Source: Bubalus kerabau (Eukaryota > Chordata > Mammalia > Artiodactyla > Bovidae). From it: a stretch of DNA of 64,000 bases. The translations under genes and the position numbers were made by a program. Under the pieces are notes generated by a model. The model had not been told where the DNA came from. It was given only the letters and a program-made list of their open reading frames with translations, and searched no databases. Shown here one piece after another: positions 55,785 to 64,000 of this stretch. Numbering within the stretch: position 1 is the first letter of the stretch; each line of letters begins with the position of its first letter. The DNA is taken from contig NC_073641.1 of the NCBI RefSeq assembly GCF_029407905.1, positions 14,925,001 to 14,989,000 on the forward strand, in the 5' to 3' direction.

Positions 55785-56745
55785 AGATGCAGATGTAGAG
55801 AATGGGCATGTGGACACAGGTGGGGGAGGGGAGGGTGGGACAAACTGAGTGAGCAGCACCGACACTTATACACCAACGTCTTCATGGCAAATAGATGGGG
55901 AAACAGTGGAAACAGTGGCACTTGATTTTTTTGGGCTCCAAAATCACTGCAGATGGTGATTGCAGCCATGAAATTAAAAGACATTTACTCGTTGGAAGTA
56001 ACTTATGACAACCTAGACAGCATATTAAAACGCAGAGACATTACTTTGCCAACCAAGGTCCATCTAGTCAAGGCTATGGTTTTTCCAGTGGTCATGTATG
56101 GATGTGAGAGTTGGACTGTGAAGAAAGCTCAGCGCTGAAGAATTGATGCTTTTGAACTGTGGTGTTGGAGAAGACTCTTGAGAGTCCCTTGGACTGCAAG
56201 GAGATCTGACTAGTCCATTCTGAAGGAGATCAGCCCTGGGTGTTCTTTGGAAGGAATGATGCTAAAGCTGAAACTCCAGTACTTTGGCCACCTCATGTGA
56301 AGAGTTGACTCATTGGAAAAGACTCTGATGCTGGGAGGGACTGGGGGCAGGAGAAGAAGGGGACAACAGAGGATGAGATGGCTGGATGGCATCACCAACT
56401 TGATGGACATGAGTTTGAGTGAACTCCGGGAGTTGGTGATGGACAGGGAGGCCTGGCGTGCTGCAATTCATGGGGTCACAAAGAGTTGGACACGACTGAG
56501 CGACTGAAATGAACTGAACTGATGTGTAAAACAGATACCTAGAGGGAACATCCTGCATAGCACAGGGAGCTCAGCTCGGTGCTCTGTGACAACCTAGAGG
56601 GATGGGATGTGAGGAAAGGAGGGAGGCTCAAGAAGGAGGAGATATATGTATACATAGAGCTGATTCACATTGTTGTACAGCAGAAACTAACACTAACGTT
56701 GTAAAGCAATTATACTCCAGTAAAAAATAAAAACAAAAACTCCCA
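55785..56745 (+). mobile_element. L1 3' UTR split by a BovB
   Basis: The left part 'gaatgggcatgtggacacag' continues after the BovB with 'gatacctagagggaacatcc', 'tagcacagggagctcagctc' and 'acagcagaaactaacactaa', ending in an A-rich tail. Confidence 0.8.
55882..56520 (+). mobile_element. BovB LINE 3' region, 0.64 kb
   Basis: Starts at the part coding for a region downstream of the catalytic core (cttcatggcaaatagatgg) and runs to the AATGAACTGAACTGATG tail. The open pieces 55953-56138 and 56313-56507 are remnants of the ORF2 C-terminus. Inserted within L1 3' UTR. No clear target-site duplication. Confidence 0.95.
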
Positions 56746-56787
56746 AAGAATAAGTAAAAAGTATAAGCATTTATTGCTTTAAGCCAT

Positions 56788-56985
56788 GGGCTTCCCTGGT
56801 GGCTTAAATGGTAAAGAATCTGCCTGCAATGCAGGAGACCTGGGTTCAATCTCTAGATATCTTAGAGTAGGAAATGGCAACCCACTCCAGTATTCTTGCC
56901 TGCAGAATTCCAAGGACAGAGGAGCCTGGTGGGCTACAGTCCATGGGGTCACCAACAGTCAGACACAACTGAGTGACTAACACTT
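56788..56985 (+). mobile_element. Bov-tA SINE
   Basis: Full-length copy (gggcttccctggtggctta to gagtgactaacactttc) with a diverged patch after the B-box-like gggttcaatc. Confidence 0.94.
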
Positions 56986-58219
56986 TCATTCCCTCTACAC
57001 TAGGTTCTAGAGCTGTGTGTTACACAGCAAAAGTAACTGACACTATGGCAGTGTGCCTTACTCTCACACTTGATCACATCTTGTGTGATCATTTCTTACA
57101 CTTACTCTCATCTTGATCACAATCAGGATTACGGACCTCGAACAGCAGTTATTCACTTGGATTCTTTCCTTAGACTTTTGAAAGTAAACCCCTGAGTCTT
57201 TGTAATTAGAAGAAAATATGTCTTCCACTGGATGCTATTACTACTTGATTCTAGGATCCTAATGTTCTTATAATCTGTGAACTTGTACAAGGACTTTGCT
57301 GGACTACTTACCAGCAACATCATCTCCCTAACCACACCTCTTCTGGAGAGGCTAAGTTGGGTTTAGGTTCAGGGTAATAACAGCTAAAGGTCCTTATGTT
57401 CTATGAGGAAGATTGAGTCGGGCTTGCCCCTTGAGCTTTATTGGAAAATTGTGAAGAGAGAGTAAGTGGCTGATTTTTCCACCTCAAGGGGAAAAACACT
57501 GGGTTATTGTCATTTCATAAGCCTGCAGTGCACTAGCTATTCTACAAAAGAAACAGTCTCTTTTGATCCCGATGGAACAAAGCTTAAAATTTTCCGCTTT
57601 GTTTTCTACACAGTTAAATTCATTGGTTACTTTCATTAGTTAATCTGAAATAATTTGGAAGATTGCTGAAAAGGGTTTTACAGCAACAAATAAGTCTCCT
57701 AGAGGGAAATGTCAGGAACTCAGTCACAGATAAAAAAAAATTATGGAATATGCCATTTCTATCTACTCCACTCCCCATTCCATCCTCTGAGAAATGAGCA
57801 GAGATAAAAATGAAAGATAGTCATTTTTGATATCTGAACCTTCCCTATAGTAAAACTAACAAGGCTAAAAATAAAAAGATATTTCTTAAATACATTTGCT
57901 TAAACACAGAGAGTGAAGATTGCCAGAGCTGCAGAAGAAGGAACCTAATCTGCATACCTATCTCAGGGTTCTGAGACTTTAGGGCAGAACACCAGGAGTC
58001 CAATTTGCATGAGAGCAAAAGATACCAAGACTAAGACTCTTAAGAAAAGAGAGGAAGCATAGGTAATAGTCCAGTATTCATTCTCTCAGAAAGCAGCTCT
58101 CTGATTTATCCACTGGAGAGGCCTTTCATATCTCCAAATATTCTTTGGTACAGACACTAAGGAATTTGTTCCAAGTTCCTCAGTAATTGGGATAAAAAGA
58201 AGGCACTCAATAATCTACG
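56986..58219. other. Unique sequence, no feature recognised
   Basis: No repeat or exon identified. Two small perfect hairpins occur: gctgtgt-gtt-acacagc near 57011-57027 and tgatcaca-tcttg-tgtgatca near 57070-57090. Neither has a T-run or other context suggesting a function. Confidence 0.45.
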
Positions 58220-58790
58220 TCCTTGCTATCCAAAGCACGGTCCTCAAGCCAGCAGCATCAGGATGATCTGAAAGCTTGTTGCAAATGCAGAATCCCAGGT
58301 CCAGTCTAGAACTACTGAATCAGAACGTTGATTCTAACAAGATCCTTCCATGATTCACATGTGCATTAATGACTGAAGTGAAAGTGAAAGTTGCTCAGTC
58401 GTGTCTGACTATTTGCAAACCCATTAACTGTACAGGCCATGGAATTCTCCAGGCCAGAATACTGGAGTGGGTGGTCATTCCCTTCTCCAGAGGATCTTCC
58501 CAACCCAGGGATCAAACCCAGGTCTTCCATATTGCAGGCATATTCTTTACCAGCTGAGCCACAGGGAAGCCCAAGAATACTGGAATGGGTAACCTATCCC
58601 TTCTCCAGGGGATCTTCCTGACCCAGGAATCAAACCGGGATCTCCTGCATTAATGGCTGAGAATCACTGATCTAAGGGAATGATTTTCATAGTTATCTGT
58701 GTATTGGAATTACCTGGAAAGTTTTACAAAACACTGATGTCTGGGTCTCACCTTCATAAGCTGTAATTTGAATGGTCTGGGACTTCTTTC
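58220..58790. mobile_element. MER5-type hAT MITE(s), split by a Bov-tA
   Basis: MER5A text at 58220-58376 ('gcagcatcaggatgatctga', 'gaactactgaatcagaacg') continues after the SINE with 'ctgagaatcactgatctaag'. A second MER5A-like piece ('tattggaattacctggaaag') follows at about 58680-58790. Confidence 0.7.
58377..58646 (-). mobile_element. Bov-tA SINE with duplicated head segment
   Basis: Same duplicated-head structure as the copy at 20.74-21.04 kb. Target-site duplication of 14 bp with one mismatch: gcattaatgactga at 58363-58376 and gcattaatggctga at 58647-58660. Inserted in MER5. Confidence 0.92.
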
Positions 58791-58884
58791 TAATCAAGAT
58801 TGAGTCGCAGATATCTAATTTATCCTTCCTGCCTTAAATGACAGAACAAAAATAGCAGACTATGATCTTCAGACTTTATTCACT

Positions 58885-59435
58885 ATCTATTGCTGAGTAA
58901 CAAGTTACCCACATATTTAGCGCTCAAAAAAACACAGTTATTTCCTCACAGTTTTTGTGGCTCAGGAGGCCAGGCATGGTTTAAGTAGTATGAAATTGTC
59001 ACAAATTTTCAAGAATGATCTTTTAGCTCAGAGTCTCTCCCAAGGCTGCAGCTGGAGTGTTGGCCAGTGCCATGGTGTCATGTTTATGCTAGACTGAAAA
59101 AGAATCCACTTCTAAGTTCACTCATACAGTCTTTGGCAAGACTCAGGTCCCCTTGGTGGTTGGACTGAGGGCCTCCATTACTCTCTGGCTGTTGACCAGA
59201 TGCTACTCTTAGTTCCTTGGCATGTAGGCCTCCCTAACATGAGACTGTGCTTCATTAAAGCAAGCAAGAGGGAGAGTCTGCTAGCAAGATGGAAGTCAGA
59301 GTATTCTGTAACATAGAAATGATATCTACTACACTTGCTATGTATCTGTTACTTATTGGATCATACCTTCACTCAAAGTATGAATACCAGAAGGTGGGTA
59401 CCATTGGGGGCCACTTTAGAAGCTGCCTACCACAG
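58885..59435 (-). mobile_element. MLT1-type (ERVL-MaLR) LTR, nearly complete
   Basis: Antisense LTR: 'tatctattgctgagtaacaa' at the left and 'gggggccactttagaagctg' / 'cctaccaca' at the right, matching MLT1C-like ends (TGTGGTAGGCAGCTTCTAA on the LTR strand). Solitary, no viral genes. Confidence 0.75.
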
Positions 59436-59559
59436 ATATTAAACAACAGATATCAAGAGTCTGTGATTTCTAACAGAAGAATAACAATCAAAGCCAGTGG
59501 AACAACCATACCAGCTAACTGTCAGAAGGCAGTTCTGAGCTGTGTTGCATGAAAGGGGA

Positions 59560-61160
59560 AATCAGAGTTCTCTATCTATGAAGTGAAGAGAGAGGCCAAG
59601 GTAGTAAGATTTTATGAGTCAGAGTACTATCTGCAGAGAGTAATCTCAGGAAGTCTACTGAGGGGTCCCCTTGAGTCTCTGGTTGAGTGCTAATCTGTAT
59701 ATGTCTGAGAACAAACTACTTGAATACAGGGAAATAACCATCAGGAAGGAGTAAACAGAACAATTTCCAGAGTTCACACAGGGCAAGATGGAAGTGATCA
59801 TAATCCACATGACATGGAGTAGAATCCTCAGATATTCTTCAGCCTATACTAAAGGTTGCTCTGGACTTGTCCTAACAAAAGTTAAGAGGAAGCCTCTAAA
59901 GCTTCAACTAATTCCAAGTAAATTAATTGTATACCAGAGCAAAACCCAACATTATTTGAAAATATACCACAAAATTTTCGTTTAGAATCAGAATAAAGTT
60001 GTATTTCAAATATCTAAAAAAAAAAAAAAAAAAAAAAAAAATCCAACAAACAATAATGCAAAATTCACAATGTCTAACTTCCATTAAGAAATTAGTAGGC
60101 AGGCATAGTAGCAGCAAATAAAGCCCCAAACCGATCAATATAACTCAATCAATAGAAACAGATCCAAAAGAGGGAGAGAATGGAACTGGCATATAAGAAT
60201 CTAAAAAAAAAAAGTTAGAACAGCTGTTGTAAAAATTCTTCAAATGCTTGAGAAGTAGAGAAAAACATGACCATAATGTAGAGAAAAGTAAAGATATAAA
60301 AATTACCCAAATGAATGACAAAAAAAATTCAACATATGAAATGAACAATGCACTGGGATTAAAAGAAGACTAAATGTTAAAAAGTTCAATGACTTTGAAG
60401 GCACAATAGTAAAAATATTCAAAATGAAACTGAAAAAATAAGAGACAAGCCGTGACCTGTGGGATACCATCAGGTGGGCTAATATATGTGCAACTGAAGT
60501 TTCAGGAAAACAGGGGGAAAGGGAATAAAAAATATTTAAGGAAATGACAAAGTTTTTCAAATTTGATGAAATCCATAAACTCACAGATTTGAGAAGCTCA
60601 ATAAATTTGAGCAGAAAAAGCAAAAAATTAAAAAGGCACATTATAATTAAATGACTAAAGCCAATGATAAAGAGAAAAAAAATGTAAAGTGGCCAGAAGA
60701 AAAAGATATTATATACACAGAGGAAGAAGGACAAAAATTACAGTAAGCATCTTATCAGAAACTATGCAAGTCAGAATATGACGAAAAGTCATCTTTAAAG
60801 CATGAAAAGAATAAAATAGAAATTTAAAATTCTTTTCCCATAAAAAGAGAATTTTCATACTTGAAGGCAAACTAAAGGTATTTCAGGCAAACCAAATACA
60901 TTGCCAGCTTACATGAATTATAAGCAATGTTAAAGAAAGTTCATTAGGCAGAAGGAAAATGAAATCTTCAGGTAGATGGAAATGCATAAAGGAATAGAGC
61001 CAGAAATGGTAAATACGTGAATAAATAGAAATTTTTTCTCTTTTAAAAAATCTTTTTTAAAGTAACTTTTAAAAAATAAGAATAATGAAAATGCATTCTG
61101 AAAATGCATTATATAGTATATGAGAAGTGAAACGTATAACAATATCACAAAAGATGAGCA
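59560..61160 (+). mobile_element. HAL1/L1-like fossil
   Basis: A-rich text resembling HAL1, for example 'aaaggcacattataattaaa', 'agccaatgataaagagaaaa', 'aagtggccagaagaaaaaga', 'cttatcagaaactatgcaag' and 'gttcattaggcagaaggaaa'. A 26-nt poly-A run sits at about 60016-60041. No usable frame. Confidence 0.55.
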
Positions 61161-61916
61161 GGCAGAAATGAAAATACCGGTTGTAAGCTTCATAGGCTGC
61201 ATGCTGATCTAAGTGTAATTTGTGAGGAGAGATCTCTTCTTCATCCTGCCCTACCATAACTAGAATAATGAAAAGATCGTAATGCTATCAAGGGTTTGAG
61301 CCACATAGAACCCACTGGAAGAAAAGAGCTGGAAAGCCCTCGGGTCACAAAATGTAACAGGGTTGTGGAGGATGAGGATAAAGAACACCACAATTCTTGT
61401 CTATAACTTGATTTTCTCCTGGCTTGATTTTCCCCTGGCAAGAGCCTAGAGCAACAGGTTTCTCACAACTTAAAAAATTAAGTATTTTTATCACATACCC
61501 ATGAGAGCTATCTTAACTTTTATTTCTATAAAAAAATATTTTTTTAATTCTGCCTTAAGTGTGAACTCCAAATAAATATGAACTCGATGATTTGCATTCA
61601 CTTATTTAACCCAATGTCAATTTCACTTTACTGTGAACTGAGTCAATTTATATAAATCTAATGGCTTCTTTGAATTCATATGTTAAAAAAATAATTATTA
61701 GACACAAAATTCTGCAACATTACCATATTCTTCAAACTTGATGAGGCTGGCTGTGAGACTTTCCCACTTCACAGGATGGAGGCATGGCAAAACAAGGCTG
61801 GGGAATCCAGGGATCACAGGCTTAGGAGCTTGCATTGCTCAGGACCCAGGTGATGAGGGCACATCCTTTAGGAGCAGGGAGTCACAGTTTTGGTCTGAGC
61901 TTTAAAAAGAGAGCCC
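61161..61916. other. Unique sequence, no feature recognised
   Basis: Non-repetitive as far as I can see. A 66-codon minus-strand frame at 61241-61441 has no recognised similarity. Confidence 0.45.
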
Positions 61917-61917
61917 A

Positions 61918-62284
61918 GGGCTGACCTGATGGCTCAGTAGTAAAGAGTCCACCTCCCAATGCAGGGGACACAGGTTCGACACCTGGTCCGGGAAGATGCC
62001 ACATGCCACCGTGGGGCAACTAAGCCTGTGTACCACAACTACTGAGCCTGTGCTCTAGAGCCCACCAGCTGTAACTACTGAACCCACACCTAGAGCTGAG
62101 CCACCTAGAGCCTGTGCTCTGCAACAAGAGAAACCACCGCAATGAGAAGCCTTTGCCCTACAAGTAGAGTACCCCTACTCATTACAACTAGAGAAAAGCC
62201 CACACAGCAACGAAGACCCAGCGCAGCCAAAAATAAATCAGTAAATAGATAAAATTATTTTTTAAAAACTAAATAAAAATACTA
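61918..62284 (+). mobile_element. CHR-type tRNA-Glu SINE, full length
   Basis: Head gggctgacctgatggctcag with B-box-like ggttcgacacc, then a body with two 'actactgagcc'-type repeats and the end 'gcagccaaaaataaatcag' plus an A-rich tail. BovB follows directly. Confidence 0.9.
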
Positions 62285-62556
62285 AGAGCCAGACATCCTG
62301 GAATGTGAAGTCAAGTGGGCCTTAGAAAGCATCACTACGAACAAAGCTAGTGGAGGTGATGGAATTCCAGTTGAGCTATTTCAGATCCTGAAAGATGATG
62401 CTGTGAAAGTGCTGCACTCAATATGTCAGCAAATTTGGAAAACTCAGCAGTGGCCACAGGACTGGAAAAGGTCCATTTTCATTCCAATCCCAAAGAAAGG
62501 CAATGTCAAAGAATGCTCAAACTACCACACAATTGCACTCATCTCACATGCTAGTA

Positions 62557-62608
62557 TTATGTAAAGTTTAAAAATAAAATAAAATTAAACAAAACAAAAC
62601 AAAACAAA
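62557..62608 (+). mobile_element. 52-bp L1 3'-tail micro-insertion
   Basis: Interrupts BovB at gctagta/aagtaatg. The inserted text (ttatgtaaagtttaaaaata, then aaataaaattaaa and an AAAAC-repeat tail) equals the extreme 3' end of the bovine-type L1 as I recall it. No target-site duplication is visible. Confidence 0.75.
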
Positions 62609-62732
62609 AAGTAATGCTCAAAATTCTCCAAGCCAGGCTTCAGCAATACATGAACCATGAGCTTCCAGATGTTCAAGCTGGTTTTAGAAAAGGCAGAGAA
62701 ACCAGAGTCAAATTGCCAACATCCGTTGGATC

Positions 62733-63578
62733 ATGGAAAAAGCAAGAGAGTTCCAGAAAAACATCTATTTCTGCTTTATTGACTACGCCAAAGCCTTTGA
62801 CTCTGTGGATAACAACAAATTGTGGAAAATTCTTCAAGAGATGGGAATACCAGACCACCTGACATGCCTCTTGAGAAACCTGTATGCAGGTCAGGAAGCA
62901 ACAGTTAGAACTGGACATGGAACAGACTGGTTCCAAATAGGAAAAGGAATACGTCAAGGCTGTATATTGTCACCCTGCTTATTTAACTTCTATGCAGAGT
63001 ACATCATGAGAAATGCTGGACTGGAAGAAGCACAAGCTGGAATCAAGATTGCTGGGAGAAATATCAATAACCTCAGATATGCAGATGACACCACCCTTAT
63101 GGCAGAAAGTGAAGAGGAACTAAAAAGCCTCTTGATGAAAGTGAAAGAGGAGAGTGAAAAAGTTGGCTTAAAGCTCAACATTCAGAAAATGAAGATCATG
63201 GCATCTGGTCCCATCACTTTATGGGAAATAGATGGGGAAACAGTGTCAGACTTTATTTTGGGGGGCTCCAAAATCACTGCAGATGGTGATTTCAGCCATG
63301 AAATTAAAAGATGCTTACTGCTTAGAAGGAAAGTTATGAACAACCTAGATAGCGTATTCAAAAGCAGAGACATTACTTTGCCAACAAAGGTCTGTCTAGT
63401 CAAGGCTATGGTTTTTCCAGTGGTCATGTATGGATGTGAGAGTTGGACTGTGAAGAAAGCTGAGCACCAAAGAATTGATGCTTGTGAACTGTGGTGTTGG
63501 AGAAGACTCTTGAGAGTCCCTTGGACTGCAAGGAGATCCAACCAGTCCATCCTAAAGGAGATCAGTCCTGGGTGTTGA
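62733..63578 (+). pseudogene. BovB reverse-transcriptase core (281 codons open)
   Basis: The longest open frame in the window. It encodes the palm and thumb of a non-LTR reverse transcriptase, which copies LINE RNA into DNA at the nicked target site. Motif A is FIDYAKAFDSVD (about residues 14-25), motif B is GIRQGCILSPCLFN (about 73-86), and motif C with both catalytic Asp is LRYADDTTLMA (about 114-124). Downstream is the VVMYGCESWTVKKAE block. The N-terminal endonuclease and fingers are absent, and the frame stops before the normal ORF2 end. It has no promoter, so I treat it as a dead fragment whose catalytic residues happen to be intact. Confidence 0.9.
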
Positions 63579-63850
63579 TTGGAAGGACTGATGCTGAAGC
63601 TGAAACTCCAATATTTTGGCCACCTGATGTGAAGAGTTGACTCATTGGAAAAGACCCTGATGCTGGGAGGGATTGGGGGCAGGAGGAGAAAGGGACGGCA
63701 GAGGATGAGATAGCTGGATGGCATCACCGACTTGATGGACATGAGTTTGAGTGAACTGCAGGAGTTGGTGATGGACAGGGAGGCCTGGTGTGCTACGATT
63801 CATGGGGTTGCAAAGAGTCAGACACGACTGAGCGACTGAACTGAACTGAA

Positions 63851-64000
63851 ACAAAAGAAGGGCCTGTAAAAAACTGGGTCGATAAGGACAGTTATGAACA
63901 AATTAAGGAGACTTAAATGAGGATCTATGAAGGAAGCTTTAAAAAGGGTTGGAGGTAATTTTGCATGAAAAAGAAAAAGATAAAGAGTGACTAGCTGTCT
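63851..64000. other. Unique sequence at window edge
   Basis: No feature recognised. A-rich. Confidence 0.4.

Larger units (their letters stand above)
62285..63850 (+). mobile_element. BovB LINE, 5'-truncated, 1.57 kb
   Basis: Starts in the region upstream of the reverse-transcriptase palm and runs to the ACTGAACTGAAAC tail. Well preserved compared with the other BovB copies here. A 52-bp foreign insertion lies at 62557-62608. No endonuclease domain. It follows a CHR SINE tail without a clear target-site duplication. Confidence 0.96.

Noticed and set aside
57011..57090. Short perfect hairpins resembling terminators
   Set aside because: Seven to eight base-pair stems occur by chance at this length of sequence, and rho-independent terminators do not apply in a mammalian genome.
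60303..60734. 143-codon minus-strand frame rich in Phe and Leu that looks membrane-like
   Set aside because: It is the antisense of A-rich HAL1-like sequence, which gives Phe/Leu/Ile runs by composition.
63182..63742. 186-codon minus-strand frame
   Set aside because: It is the antisense shadow of the BovB reverse-transcriptase gene.
1..64000. Search for CRISPR-like arrays, phage, toxin-antitoxin or other bacterial systems
   Set aside because: No regularly spaced direct repeats, no operon structure and no bacterial genes. The repeats are dispersed ruminant retroposons.

Overview
The window is nuclear DNA of a ruminant, most likely a bovid (cattle, sheep, goat or a relative). The evidence is the dense load of ruminant-specific retroposons: Bov-tA SINEs (tRNA-derived head plus Bov-A body), BOV-A2 dimers with (AGC)n tails, the BovB LINE, the young bovine-type L1 and the older CHR-type tRNA-Glu SINEs. 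These lie over ancient mammalian repeats (MIR, L2, CR1/L3, HAL1-like, MLT1 LTRs, MER5-type hAT elements, one mariner). I found no bacterial-style gene, rRNA, functional tRNA or CRISPR array. The sequence alone does not settle the species.

Layout. 1-15 kb: unique AT-rich sequence with scattered SINEs, L2/MLT1 remnants, a nested L1/CHR/BovB cluster (5.9-6.8 kb), a 5'-truncated young L1 with target-site duplication (7.0-7.7 kb) and a SINE snap-back palindrome at 11.8 kb. 15-21 kb: a 2.1 kb BovB with a 9-bp target-site duplication, then an old L1 split by two BovB copies in opposite orientation. 22-25 kb: a twin-primed L1, a BOV-A2, and a roughly 98%-identical 218-bp inverted duplication of part of an L2/L3 element around an MLT1 LTR. 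25-33 kb: DNA-transposon fossils, including a mariner at 29.3-30.6 kb. 33-42 kb: more BovB and SINEs. 42-45 kb: an alternating purine/pyrimidine microsatellite interrupted by three SINEs, then a 1.6 kb young L1 fused to a truncated SINE. 45-59 kb: MIR, L1, CR1 and MLT1 fossils. 59-64 kb: a HAL1-like remnant, a CHR SINE and a BovB carrying the longest open frame in the window (281 residues of reverse transcriptase).

Host coding content. No complete host gene is visible, so the window looks intergenic or intronic. The one credible host candidate is a 97-bp minus-strand interval (50374-50470) with a good splice acceptor, a good donor and an open frame. Its product is not recognised.

How the parts relate. 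The elements do not form a pathway. They form layers of insertion whose order can be read from nesting and target-site duplications: L2, CR1, MIR and MLT1 first, then mariner, hAT and old L1, then CHR SINEs, then BovB, Bov-tA, BOV-A2 and young L1. BovB and L1 reverse transcriptases are the likely machinery behind the SINE copies. Family names rest on remembered consensus sequences, not on a database search, and boundaries of old elements are approximate.
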